This document shows, one piece after another, positions 1 through 10,692 of a stretch of DNA of 64,000 bases. A program made the translations under genes and the position numbers. Source of the stretch: Plazaster borealis (Eukaryota; Echinodermata; Asteroidea; Forcipulatida; Labidiasteridae); contig CM037473.1 in assembly GCA_021014325.1 (NCBI GenBank), forward strand, positions 10,557,501-10,621,500, in the 5' to 3' direction. The notes under the pieces were generated by a model. The model did no database searches and was not told the origin of the DNA. It was given only the letters and a program-made list of their open reading frames with translations. Positions within the stretch are counted from its first letter, which is position 1. The number at the start of each line of letters is the position of its first letter.

Positions 1-382
1 GAAGGTATACCTTTTGGTAATTACTCCAAAAAATAATGGTAATAAAAACTTACTTGGTAAGAAGCACTGCAGCTGTTGATAATGTGTAACATTTTGAGAT
101 ACGATTCCCTTCTAAGGAATGTGGTTTTAGAGAGAGGGATTCCAAAACATTTCAATCTGAGAAACGTTTCATGCAAGAAGCGCTTCTCAGATTGTGTATT
201 CCAATTACAGATTATTCTTCCTGCATGGACATAACCGCTCCAGATTTTCGGCATCATCTCAAAAACACTACCACCTTTTGAAATGAAATTTTGCCAGGTT
301 AGTTTTATTGTGTATATCTACATTTATATCGGATTAAAACAATCGAACGGTTCTAAAAACCAAAGGTGTACTATGCCTTTAA
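1..382 (+). mobile_element. TTTAAAG-ended MITE, type A (window-edge copy)
   Basis: This is a non-autonomous DNA element related to the copies at 17704, 29302 and 49797. It begins a few bases inside the left end (ggtataccttttggtaatt) and ends at 'gtactatgcctttaa'. It has the diagnostic inner blocks 'aagaagcactgcagctgttg', 'attattcttcctgcatgg' and 'ctaccaccttttgaaatg', and a degenerate central palindrome around 'gtttcatgcaagaagcg'. It codes for nothing; open frames through it are chance. Family membership is seen directly from four-way similarity. The class (cut-and-paste, perhaps TTAA-targeting) is inference. Confidence 0.8.
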
Positions 383-1113
383 TGCAGTAAAATGTCTTAT
401 ACCGAGCAACAAGAGTCAGTTCAGCCTTGTTGTTTATTATATTCCTTAATGGATCACTTGCAAAAACATCACTAAATGAAATTGATGATAATTCTTTGTG
501 GCTGTGCAATAAAATAATGTTAATGGACAACAAAATAAATTTACAACAAAATTATTCAGACTTGAGGACTTCTGTGCACCACGAAAAATGAGTTGACAAT
601 ATCTCTTGGGGAATTAGTCAATTCTTTTTTAAAAGGTTGCATTTATATGATTGTTATGCATGCATTTTGAGATGTGATTCCAAGAAATATATCACTATCA
701 GCCAAACGTGATTGGATCACTGGCAGCATCAGAAGGTGCGCAATTATGATACACAATAAAAGGCGTTTATGCTTTTCCCTGATGATTTATGAATTTGTAC
801 AAGTCCTTGGTTTGACAATTTCTTGCTTTGAACTCTGTTCTTGTGGAGGCAGTGGGGCACAAAAAGGCAAGTGCTAAATATCCGTGAAATTGATGGAAGA
901 AACTTGGTGATTCGTTTTGGTTGGTTGTTTACCCGCCTAACTCAAGAGAGTGGTTTGCTACGTGCAAGATCCTCTCTAACAAAATCCAACACCTTTATAA
1001 CTAGGGCAGTCCTCAGTCCAACAGAATCAAACAAAACATGCTGTATGATTTTGAAGGGCTTGGGATGGTTAGGAGTCTTTGCTCTATGCTCTATACCATG
1101 GTTTTACTTTTTA
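383..1113. other. Unique AT-rich sequence, no feature seen
   Basis: I see no splice-bounded coding frame, RNA gene or repeat here. Short open frames at 674-1113 lack any recognisable motif. Probable intron. Confidence 0.5.
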
Positions 1114-1330
1114 GGGTTTGCCCTGAACTTTTTTTGTAGTGACTGGCCAGCAGGACCAGTTAGCTTGGCAGTTTACGAGTCCATCACCTTTTTCACAGGT
1201 TCATATTTCAAATGAAACATGGAAGCTATTCAAACTGAACTTGCCAGTCGGACCACTTGGCGTGAATTTTAACTGGTCCTCGGGTGTTTTAACTGGCATC
1301 CAGCGGACCACTGGGGAGAACGCTGCTTTT
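1114..1330 (+). repeat. GGACCA-motif interspersed repeat, copy 1
   Basis: This is a dispersed unit of about 215 bp with regularly placed 'ggaccag', 'ggaccacttgg', 'actggtcctc' and 'gcggaccactg' blocks. The same blocks occur in the same order at 27355-27580 (plus) and 9718-9942 (minus). In this copy one frame stays open across the unit (Q-Q-D-Q-L near the start), but the other two copies do not keep it open throughout. No terminal repeats, poly-A tail or tRNA-like boxes were identified, so the class is unknown. Confidence 0.7.
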
Positions 1331-1794
1331 GAGTCTTACTCTTTTAGCTGTATGCTAAGAACCATCCAATGTTAGTCCCTGTGTGTGTGTGCTGCGGCCA
1401 CCACGCATTTATACATCCAAATAGGTACATGCAGTTGTAGCATTCCTGTAATATTGATCAGAGACTAAGAAAGGTGTTAAGCCTTTAATCACATGAAAGA
1501 CCCCCAAAACTGGTTCCCATTGTTGGCACCCAAGGGTCTGCCTTTGTATCAAGCCCCTGCTTCATTGACTGGTTGCAAGGTTCACTTTTCAGCAGAGTTA
1601 GCCTTCATGTTACCAGGGACACTCTGTACCCTTGGGCTCCATTATTAAACTGAGGTGAGCAGGGCTTATAAATAGACCAAGCCTCAGTATAGGTACATTG
1701 ATTTCAGTTTCAGTAAAATCAATATGGTTTTGAAAAATATGAAAGGATAGATGTTACCAACCCAAATCAATACACAATTTCCATGTAGATAGGC
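1331..1794. other. Unique sequence with a short GT run
   Basis: The stretch holds a short (GT)n tract at about 1381-1391 and otherwise unremarkable AT-rich sequence. No gene is seen. Confidence 0.5.
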
Positions 1795-2326
1795 ACCTAC
1801 TTAAGACGGTATAAAAGATGGTCGTGACAGAAAAATTTCCTCTAAATATGTTTGCTTTAGATGCTATAGTTTTATGAGAAATTAGTAAAACAATAGCCCT
1901 AATGCACAAGCGCCATCTTAAAAATATACAGCAATGCGTCTTGGGAATTTGAGTACAGTTTAGAAATATATCAAGCTACCAAGATGGACGCCATGCTGTA
2001 GGTTACTATGCCAGGTTTTAAAGTTACCACATTGCTTCAAAATCAGTGCGCCATGATGGTTGCCGGTGTTGCTTGAACTAGGGAAACACCCAGAATTCTT
2101 TGCACGCCACATGCATTTGGGCTGTTAGTTTTGATCTGACAAGTCCAAAACTTGATGTTTGAAAACAGCGAAACATAGAAGATTTTCCCCCCACTATTTT
2201 CTTGTGACTATGGCCGATTGAGTTTCAACTTTCTCAGGTTTGTTATGTCATGTGCATGTTGGGTCACATAAAGTGTGGATGATACTGGTCTTTGACAAAT
2301 TTGTCATGATGTTCAAGTGCTTTAGG
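1795..2326 (+). mobile_element. TTTAAAG-ended MITE, type B, interrupted by another MITE
   Basis: The left part (1795-1895) and right part (2128-2326) match the intact type B copies at 4845-5194, 7963-8290 and 49475-49800. Shared blocks include 'tgctatagtttt-tgagaaattagtaaaacaa', 'agttttgatc' and 'ttgggtcacat'. The two halves are separated by about 232 bp of foreign sequence. In the intact copies 'gtaaaacaat' runs directly into 'tagttttgatc'. The left end of this copy is degraded or truncated. Confidence 0.78.
1896..2127. mobile_element. Small TIR MITE nested inside a type B MITE
   Basis: The insertion begins 'agccctaatgcac' and ends 'tgcatttgggct', which are imperfect inverted repeats of each other. 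Its interior contains 'cgccatctt' and 'ccaagatggacgcc', themselves inverted with respect to each other. It sits exactly where uninterrupted type B copies read 'acaattagttttgatc', so the insertion point is fixed to within 1-3 bases. The target duplication is too short or eroded to define. Confidence 0.7.
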
Positions 2327-2339
2327 ATCCTGATGTGAA

Positions 2340-2450
2340 GGGCTTTTGGGAGAGCTCGCCAGCACGTTAATCTAGAGGTCACAGGTTCAAGTCCTGCTCT
2401 AGTCAATTTTTCTTTGTTTAACCCCAAATTATTGCAAAGGTTTTTTTTAT
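2340..2450 (+). mobile_element. tRNA-derived SINE, family 1, copy 1
   Basis: A pol III B box (ggttcaagtcc, 2384-2394) follows an 'agagctcgccagcacg' segment. The tail 'tttctttgtttaaccccaaa' parallels the tail of the copy at 44571. The A box is degenerate, so the copy is probably inactive. It lies immediately next to the type B MITE. Confidence 0.65.
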
Positions 2451-4844
2451 CTGATCCTTTAAACCAGGAATCTTCCTTCGAAATTGAGGAAATTTTCCAG
2501 AATGTTATTTTTGATGACTGCTGTATGGTCTATTACCTCATTGAAAGGAGTCTGTTCAATCCAAAGGCATTTGCGGACTGATCTCCATTACAACCCACTG
2601 TAATGAGCTGAAACATTTCACAGTTTAGTCCATAAATATATTCATGTGTCTGGGTTGCGAGAGTGCAGGCAGACTCGTAAATGAAGTCAACGGCAGCATT
2701 TTTACATCTCCCATGCATCCAGTGGCTTGGTAGTTTTTGACCATACATAAGCCAGTAATGACTCTTGCTAGATATGCTTGCATGGGCATGGGACACATCA
2801 CATTGTTGTCGGGACTGTTAAACTCAAGTTGTCAGAGTTGGCCATGGACCCAGACAGAAGAGCACTTGATGAACGGCATGGGGGTTCAACTAGGATTTGC
2901 TTTGGAATGTTTCAAAACAGTTCCTTTAAAGGAAACTTTTCAGACCAATGGGTAGGACTGGGATAGTTAAGGCTTTTCAAAAAGTTTGTATTGTAATGGA
3001 TATATTATCTGGAAGGAGTTTTGATTTACTTCTTGCACTGACAAAACACGCGGCAACTGTCTGCCGGTGGTCTGCCATGTTGAGAGTCAAAATGCGTATG
3101 GAGCGCACTAACTACAACGAGCGTCACCTATCTTTCGGTAACAAACAAACCGACTCCCAAAATGGCGGGAGCAAGATTTTCTTTGTGTGACGCCGTCAGG
3201 TGAATTGCCGTCAAGTACAGAGTCCTGTTCACTAAACCTGATGATATCTGAAAGTTGCTAAGCCTATTAAAAAATGTTGCATTGCAGACTTGTTGTTTAG
3301 GACTCTCAGTTCGGTGGCTCATTTTTTTGTTTCTCACAAATGCCCTGTCAAGCTTTGGCCTCGGTTGATCTTTAATTGCAGTCCCCCCATACCTCAATGT
3401 AATAGAGAATGTAATCGGGGCAGTCAGCTACTGCTTGGTTTCAAAGCCTGCTTATTTTACATTTCCACTCTGGGAGCGAGTCTCAATTATTTTTCTTCTC
3501 TGAATTTGACCCAATGTCAATGCCCTAAGAATCTCTAGAGGTGACAGATGATGAGAACCAGGGAGCGATACCCAGTCTTTGTTGTCACTTCAAAAGAAAA
3601 ATTTAGCTTATTTAGAAAACACTTGAGAAAGCTGCTGAGATAAGGCGCATCCTTGCAGGATAAATATTAATGTCAGACTCAATGGCATAAAGTAAAGTGA
3701 AACAGTTCTGCCTCAAGTGTTATGAATGGCTTAAGACAAGTTAATACCTTTAAGTGAGAGTTGAGGAAGGGGGGGGGTCTTGCGGATGGATGTTAATGAA
3801 AGAGGGATTAAAGATAAAGAATGGTTGCTTTCATGTAGGGTGACATTAATCAGGATGTACACTTGACTTTGGTTAATTATAGATGAGTTTGTCATGAAAC
3901 ATGAAAGGGTGTGGCTGGGATCAAAATAAAAATCCTTCATGTTTTTTTGTTGCATAAATTGCAAAATAAATTGATTTTTAACGTACAGTGTGCGGGAAGC
4001 ACTTTTAATGCAGGTTGATTTTGTTTTTATAACTACCGTTGAGGAACAGTTTTTGTAGTGAATACAGACAACTTGCCCATATTATGGGTCCCTGCATAAG
4101 TGCGTATTTGCCTTAACTGCTCTCATAAAGCGTGGGATAAAATGTGCAGTCATCCAGACGCTGGCTGCCTTCCACCACTAGAGGGATAACACGGTTCACA
4201 ACGTCAATTGATCCGGAGCTAAATCAAATTGCAAGGCTGCGTGTAAGGATGGCAGGCACTTAACAACTGTGTCAGTGCAGAAGGGCAGCCATCAGCTACA
4301 CAATGGTTGGCCACATCGGCACGCAAAACATGTCAATATGAAATCCCCATAAATAGAAAAAAAAAAAGGGTCTTGGGAATGTTAAAACCCGATCCGCTCT
4401 GGTTATTTGAAATACTTGAAGATGGAGAGATGTTCCCTCTTGAGTAGAGAGTATTGCAGTGGCTTTGATATCCTTAGGTCTGGATTGAACATCGGGTTGG
4501 ATGAGGCCCCAAACTGCCTTGCCACAAATGTCATACGCAGTCATGGAATATCATTACTTAGCATCGTCCCCGATGCTATAACTCATGCAACCAACTCAGT
4601 AGTTCTACTTTATTTATTCTCACTGGGTCAAATTGAAACAAATCTGCTGTAATGTTTGCCAATTTAGAAGTTATATGAACACAGCGTAAAGTAAAATGCC
4701 ACCCATCGGGGGAATTTGCTTTATAATTTCAAGTTTCTGTTTGTCTTATACAAAGTAAAAGCCTTGCAGGCATATAATACATCTGATGATTTGTTTACTT
4801 TTTCCTCCACAAATATTTGCACAAAAATAAACTTTCTCTATAGG
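2451..4844. other. Long repeat-poor stretch, no gene recognised
   Basis: No exon with splice sites and a known motif was found. Short open frames overlap on both strands (for example 2533-2796 minus and 2737-2955 plus), which argues against coding. A G run lies near 3768-3777. A poly-A run lies near 4357. Confidence 0.5.
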
Positions 4845-5194
4845 TTTAAAGGGGTGTGCATAACATTAAGAGTAAACATATAAATGTTCACAGATTCATG
4901 CATTACTTACATAGTATAAAGATGGTCATGGTAAGAAACTCCCTTTGAAATATTTTTGCTTGAAATGCTATAGTTTTTGAGAAATTAGTAAAACAATTAG
5001 TTTTGATCAAAAACTCGTTGTTTGAAAACACTGAAAACATTTAAGGTTGTTTTCCACTTTTTTCTCATGACTCCAATGACCGATTGATCTTAAACTTTCA
5101 CAGGTTTGTTATTTCATGTAGGCCTATATGTTGGGTCACATCAAGTGTGGATACTGGTCTTTGACAATTACCAATGTGACACATGTGCTTTAAA
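4845..5194 (+). mobile_element. TTTAAAG-ended MITE, type B, near-complete copy
   Basis: It starts with 'tttaaaggggtgtgcataac' and ends near 'gtgctttaaa', so both ends carry TTTAAA containing TTAA. The interior is the standard type B series (gctatagtttttgagaaatt, aaaacaattagttttgatc, gaccgattgatcttaaac, gttgggtcacatcaagtg). It is the best local reference for the family. No coding capacity. TTAA target-site use would fit piggyBac-like mobilisation, but that is inference. Confidence 0.82.
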
Positions 5195-7962
5195 TAAAAC
5201 ATTTGTACAAATTTAGAGACTTCTACACATTTTTAAAGCTGTAAGTGCCACATAATGTTTCGTTCATTCGCCACACTGCCTTCAACCAGTTTTGCGTTCC
5301 GCATCTCTATCAAATTGTATATTCAATTTTGTTGTGAGCAATGCAGTGCCTTATAATACATGTTTATGTTGTACACTGCCCGATATATAATGAACTAGAG
5401 TCACAGTATCCTTGGCCAGTAATGAAACCTGGATTGCATAATTTATATCATACTCATTTATTATGAGCGAGAGCCCTGACCGTGTATAAATATCGGATAT
5501 ATCAAGGTTAGACTGGGACAGAGAAATAATAGCTATTTAATTAAAGCACAGGATAACAAGTTCGCTCTCTGGGCTCTTAATTGGCCTTCTGCCCTGGTTG
5601 CTCTCTCTAACTGATCAATATACAAGCCATCCAATATCTCTAAAGATAACAAGCCCGGCAAGTCTTGGCTGTGTCTAGCAGAGAGTGTGAACCTCGCTTT
5701 GAGTATCAGCCCCTGTCCTCTCTACCCGCTGCCTCGTACCTCTCTGATGCGAACGTGTTAGCTAAAGATTCCTTAGGGTGCAGCGATCTACAGTACAATC
5801 ACAGTGAGGCTGGGAGTGAATTAAGTCTGGTCCCCGTTGTGCTCGTTGGTATGATAATCATGACCGTAGAAAGGGAACCTGGCAACGATTGCCTCAGATC
5901 CACAGTAATTATAAATTGAGTCAACTCACTTCCGAATCAATGAAAGACCTCCAGCCTTAGGTAACTCAACACCCAATATTTAGACTTTGATAACATTAGT
6001 AGAGTGGGGTGAGTCCATCAAGTTCGAACTGAAATGCTATGGGATCCAGAGGATTTGGGGGCGATTGAGGTCGTAAGACTTAAGACGGAGAAAGAAAAAA
6101 ATCAATTAGTGAAACCGATGTTGGGGTTCCTGCATTTATCTATTCAGTTGAGACTACTGTGCTTCCAGACATTCATATCCTATAAACTGTCAGGTTCTTC
6201 ATTCTGAATAACTGCTAATGAAATAAAGCAGCACGTATCTATTTGCAAAAAAAACCCTCACAGCCACCCAGGGGCATGGATGCTTCGTCAAACTCTACTT
6301 CTGAATTCTGGTGCAGTAGATTTCCTCCTCCCCCCCCTGTAAACACATTGTGTCAATTGCACTGGAAGGGTTGTAAGTGATAATGCCCCATTAGCGTAAG
6401 TGTTCCAAGAGTGGATAAACTGATTGGAGCTTTTCAACCTTCTTAAACCGCCTCCCATCTCCCGACCATCATTCTCATCTTCTAATCATTGCCATTCTGC
6501 ATCCATCTCTTCTGTTATCACCCCGCCTCTCTTGCCTCTGCTCTCTCTTCTCCCCGACCCCCTTCCCTCTTCCCTCCCGGAAACTAGTCTTTCATCTTGG
6601 TGCTTGGTTTTCCGTGCATCGTCGACGGTCTTTCTCAGCCACCGCCTACTTGCTCTTCTTTCTCCTCATCAATCTGCTTACGATAGCCTCTCTTCATTGT
6701 ATGTGTTATTTTGCCTCATTTGTGTTTTTCATGAAAACAGTGCACGGTCACTCATTTTAATCTTGACAAACCGGTATCCAGCTTGTATCAGATACACTGT
6801 ATGTACACGTACGGTATGCGTTTACTTGGGACCGGTTTTGTTGGGACCCCCCTTCCCCCCTAATCATTCGGGAAAAAATGTGTGCTCATTTCTCATGCAA
6901 ATTTGGACAGTTAATGACCTCTGTGGAATTAAAGTTCTGTGAATGAACAATTGCCAACCCCCTCTATAAAGTCATAATAAATTATTGGGTTTTCATTGCA
7001 GTTCTGTATTTTTTCAATATAAACATCATGGAATTTGTTTTAACACGGCAGTATTTTAGAGGGTAATATTATCAGGCTAATTGATGTGAATATTCAGTTC
7101 TATTAAATGTTTTCAGATTTTTAAATCAAAATTTTATAATTTTTCTAAAAGAAGTTGTCGACCTCCTTTAAAAGCTACCGTACCGTATAAACTATACCAT
7201 CAAAGAAACCATTGTATGTTTAAACTTTGTGATTTAACACCCTTGGTTCATTCCCATACATATGCAAGTGTGATGTTATAAATGGAGGTACATTCCCCCC
7301 CCCCTTCCGAAAAAAAAGAAGAAGAAAATAGGAGAAGAAATAAAAGCCCTCCCTGAATAATGGAATGGTGATATGGAGATGCAGATCTAACATTGGTGGT
7401 GTGGGATGGTTTGGACTCTTACATTAACCATGAAGGAAGACCTGATATGAACCCAGTATGCCTCAAAGAGTACAGTATGTATTAGTCATCATACCGTAAA
7501 TGACTGTCTTACAAATTGGGCTGACCTGGACACTATGTTAAACATGTTAAACATGTTTGCAAACGTTGTGCCAATTTTTTTTCGTTCGGTCGTGTTGAAA
7601 TAATTTAGGAAACAATTTTTTTTCGTTCGTTTGGGTTCCCCGGGTATGCAGTTATGATAAGTGCAGGTAATTTGACCTTATTCAGAAATGGGCCAGACTG
7701 TAACATTTCCTTTTTTAGTCTCATATCTGGTCTCATGCATTTGTGTTGAAATAATTTAGGAAACAAGATTGTCGGTCGTCTTCTGTGTTTTGTTTTTAAA
7801 GAGGATTTAAGCATTTAATTTATGCAGTTTAAAAAAAATGATTAGAAAAAGAAGAAAAAAAAGGTAAAAAGCACAAGTATTTTTGTTTTCTTTCAGTCAA
7901 CGATAATAACAGTCACTTAGTACTGAACCATATGGTATTTCTGTATTGTTCTTCACCCCTCC
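5195..7962. other. Mostly unique sequence; no gene recognised
   Basis: The part at 5440-5660 is rich in GATA-type (ggataacaag, agataacaag) and homeodomain-type (tatttaattaaag) words and could be regulatory, but no test is possible here. A CT-rich tract at about 6424-6700 produces a long Ser/Pro/Leu-biased open frame that I do not accept as a gene. C10 lies at 7295-7304. A short duplication of 'gttgaaataatttaggaaac' occurs at about 7595 and 7745. Confidence 0.5.
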
Positions 7963-8290
7963 ATTAAAGGGTGTGCCCAGCTTTGGTAGAGTGAAAATAT
8001 AAATGTTCAAAGATTTGCTCACAACTTACATTCATGGTACAAATTATGGTCATGGTGCAAAACTAACCTTGAAAAAGTTTTGCTTGAAATGCTATAGTTT
8101 TTGAGAAATTAGTAACATACTTACTGTAGTTTCAATCTCGCGAGTAAAAAACTTGATGTTTGAGAATAGTAAAAACAAGGTTTTGTATTTCACTATTTTC
8201 CCGTGATTCTGATGACTGATTGAGCTTAAACTATCAAAGGTTTGTTATTTCATGTATATGTTGGTTCACATAAATTTGACATCCACTGGC
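7963..8290 (+). mobile_element. TTTAAAG-type MITE, type B, 3'-truncated copy
   Basis: It begins 'attaaagggtgtgcccagc' and runs through 'gctatagtttttgagaaatt', 'aaaaacttgatgtttgag', 'gactgattgagcttaaac' and 'tatatgttggttcacat', in the same order as the copy at 4845. Similarity fades after about 8280, so the right end is lost or rearranged. Confidence 0.78.
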
Positions 8291-8617
8291 AGTATACAAA
8301 ATGGTTAAGTAATTACAAGGTACACGGAGTTAAAAATAGGCTACAAAGTGACAAGAGACTGGTTACAATCATTACAAAGGACCATGAAACAACGATACAA
8401 TACGAGAGATGGATACCGGTTCTTTGAAAATATGTAACCAATGTTTATCATCGTGCTTCAACTCCAAACACACAGACAAAAGCCCTATAAACAAGGCATA
8501 TAGGACTCGATTATCAGATATTGTGCCCGGCTTGGAATGGCAACTAGACTTTGGTATATAATTAACAAACACGTTTCACATTCTGCTTCAGTGTATAATA
8601 TAAAATGGAGTCGGTAA

Positions 8618-8790
8618 TAGACCTTATGCACATGATGTCATAACAGTAGGGCGCCCTCGTCTAGAGGTCAAAAGGAGGTTGTTCATTGGCCAATCCTGTG
8701 CGCTGCGCGTAACAATCTGTGCGTTTCGATTGTTTCGTCATCGTTTTACCTCTAAGATGGCGGCTGGATGACGTCAATGCATAAGGTCTA
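8618..8790. mobile_element. 173-bp TIR MITE (TAGACCTTATGCA ends)
   Basis: The left end 'tagaccttatgca' at 8618 and the right end 'tgcataaggtcta' at 8778-8790 are exact inverted repeats, and similarity continues inward (catgatgtca versus tgacgtca). TA dinucleotides at both outer edges suggest a TA target duplication, as in Tc1/mariner-type elements. The GC-rich interior contains 'aagatggcggctgg'. No coding capacity. Confidence 0.85.
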
Positions 8791-8905
8791 TTGTCCGACT
8801 GGTTTGAACGTTCAGAAATATTCCTCAACTGTACTGTCTGATAATTGTACCTTTACAATTGAAACTGATAATCAGGTAGTTGGCACCATTGTTATGAAAC
8901 AGATA

Positions 8906-9272
8906 AGGCCAAATAAAATTAAAACATGTTTAGCGTCCCCGCCTGCTTCCTTTTAAGAGGCCGCCTGTTTTTTGTGTGGGTTTTTTTAAAGAAAAAAATG
9001 ATTTTTTTTTTTAATGATCCCTTACGATAAAAAATGAATTTTAAAATAAATAAGATCGTACTTTAGACTTAAGCACACCGAAAAAAGCACATCTAAAAAA
9101 GCTGGCAACCATCTTGGAAAATAGCCTGGCCGGTTGTCTCGAAAATTGTGTCGGGCGGCCATTTTTGAACCCCCCCCCCCAAAAACAAACAAAAACAAAA
9201 CAAAAACAAAAAACCTTCTCCTTCCTTTTCAAAAAGGCAGGACGCTAAACATGTTTGGGGTTTTTTTGGCCT
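8906..9272. mobile_element. GGCC-ended TIR MITE, copy 1
   Basis: The left end reads 'aggccaaataaaattaaaac' then 'atgtttagcgtcc'. The right end reads 'ggacgctaaacatgtttggg' and closes with 'ttttttggcct'. The two are inverted repeats of about 35 bp. A longer relative lies at 43301-43907. Flanks read TAA before the left GGCC and TAA after the right GGCC, compatible with the 3-bp TWA duplications of PIF/Harbinger elements. The interior holds a C11 run at 9170-9180 beside an A-rich tract. Confidence 0.82.
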
Positions 9273-9717
9273 AAAGTTGTACAGTAAAACAGGTTTTTTT
9301 TTGTGGGTGTCTTTGAATAATTAATAATGAACGTTGTCTGTATAATACTTAAGAGTGTTTAGATCCGATGGAGCTTTTTGAGTACATGTAATTAAATAGC
9401 AATTACAAACAATCCATGCACATGAAAAAGAACAACAAATACTTTATTAGTTCACTGTTGTATCTTGATGCAGCGAAAGGGACATAAACATTTTTTTTTA
9501 TTGAGAACAAAACCTTTTTAATGATAGTGCCTTTATATTGTTGTGTGTTTTTATTAACTTGTGAAGCATCATTAAATTTTATTACTCAGAGTTCAAGTAC
9601 CTCTTCCAGAAATATTTTGTTATCTTATTTTTAATTTTATTTTTTTGAGTCGTTGATTAACAGACAAAGCTCTCAATATTCTCTCAGTTCAGTTTTGCTT
9701 CCATGAACAGACATAAA
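9273..9717. other. AT-rich spacer, no feature seen
   Basis: Unique, strongly AT-rich sequence between two repeats. No exon or RNA gene is apparent. Confidence 0.5.
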
Positions 9718-9942
9718 GCGTTCTCCTTTAACAGTGGTCGGCTGGCCAAATACCAGTTAAAATATCCGAGGACCAGTCTAAATTCTCTCCAAGTGGTCCA
9801 GCTGGCTGCATGTAGTTAAGTTTTGAAAAGCATCCCCATTTAATATGAATTATGGACTAGTAAAAGAGCTGGGGGGGTTCGTGACATAAAAAGGTAACTG
9901 GTCCTGCTGGCTAGTCACTAAAAAAGGGGCGAACTCTGACAT
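9718..9942 (-). repeat. GGACCA-motif interspersed repeat, copy 2 (inverted)
   Basis: The reverse complement gives 'agtgactagccagcaggacc', 'ggaccacttggag', 'actggtcctcgg' and 'ccgaccactgttaaaggaga', in the order seen at 1114 and 27355. It contains frame-disrupting changes relative to copy 1. Class unknown. Confidence 0.72.
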
Positions 9943-10267
9943 CTTGTACGCGACTTTTCTGCTGATAAGATAATTTCCTCTTTTTTCCTTTACACTTGTG
10001 TCATAGAAAACTGAAAAACAATGTACAAAGTTTTGTGTGCTTGACCATTTATTTTTAGGGGGGTTGCAATTACAAAATTGCATATCTGATGAAGCACGTT
10101 ACCACCCAAAACTTACATGACTGGTTCCCCTTTCAGTTCTGCTTAGCAAATTATTTTGTCAGGCAATATTTGTTTTTCTGAGCAGACCTTTTAAAATTTG
10201 ACCAAGAGTTTGATGACACAAAGCACGATGATTTGTTTCCAGATGAGCAAAATTAAATACAAATTCA

Positions 10268-10440
10268 GGTTGGCTCAGTGGTTTCTTCCCTTCCTTTCAC
10301 CTCTGTGGACCCCAGTTCGAATCCCGGACCGGAGCCTTGCATGTGGATCGGGTTTTACAGTCCCTAGCTGATTGTGCGGGTTTTCCCATCCACATCTAAA
10401 ACTGATTTTCCTTCGTTGTCAATCTACACAGGTATCTTCA
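10268..10440 (+). mobile_element. tRNA-derived SINE, family 2
   Basis: The A-box-like 'ttggctcagtgg' at about 10270-10281 and the B box 'gttcgaatcc' at 10315-10324 are spaced as in a tRNA head. They are followed by a non-tRNA body ('gggttttcccatccacatc', 'aaaactgattttccttcg'). It lies about 160 bp upstream of the Musashi exon acceptor, on the same strand. No open frame. Confidence 0.72.
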
Positions 10441-10599
10441 GGCCCATAATAATTGTAGATCTATTTTGGTTTACAAAATGTAATGTCAGAATTCACAATA
10501 GGTATTGTTAAACAATATTCATAACAGAAAGATTAATTTGAAATATTTCAACACAGGGATGCTAACGATGCTACTCTCTTATTTTTTTTTCTTGTGCAG

Positions 10600-10692
10600 C
10601 CTGTGACACGGACGAAGAAAATATTTGTTGGTGGCTTAGCTGCACAAACAACGCCAGAGGACCTTAAGAACTACTTCCAACAGTTCGGCAAG
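10600..10692 (+). CDS. Musashi-family RNA-binding protein, internal exon (start of RRM2)
   Basis: This 31-codon exon is phase 0 at both ends. It encodes a peptide starting [16 protein letters not shown] and ending [19 protein letters not shown] is the hallmark opening of the second RRM of Musashi proteins, and IFVGGL is the RNP2 motif that contacts single-stranded RNA. Musashi binds UAG-containing 3' UTRs in the cytoplasm and controls translation in neural and stem-like cells. A strong acceptor (long pyrimidine tract, then cttgtgcag) precedes the exon and the donor aag|gtatgt follows. The Q/T/T-P-E-D-L-K segment replaces the vertebrate TVVEDVK type, as expected for a distant invertebrate. The RNP1 exon (RGFGFVTF) was not found downstream, nor RRM1 upstream. 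DAZAP1 or hnRNP A/B relatives fit less well because they lack VTRTKK. A retrocopy is unlikely given intact splice sites. Confidence 0.88.

Noticed and set aside
1980..2000. Apparent D-A-M-L coding word resembling the next Musashi exon
   Set aside because: It is upstream of the RRM2 exon, runs into a stop at once and lies inside a nested MITE.
6424..6942. 172-codon plus-strand open frame
   Set aside because: It lies over a CT-rich tract that suppresses stop codons. Composition is Ser/Pro/Leu-biased, there is no domain, and no splice or promoter context supports it.
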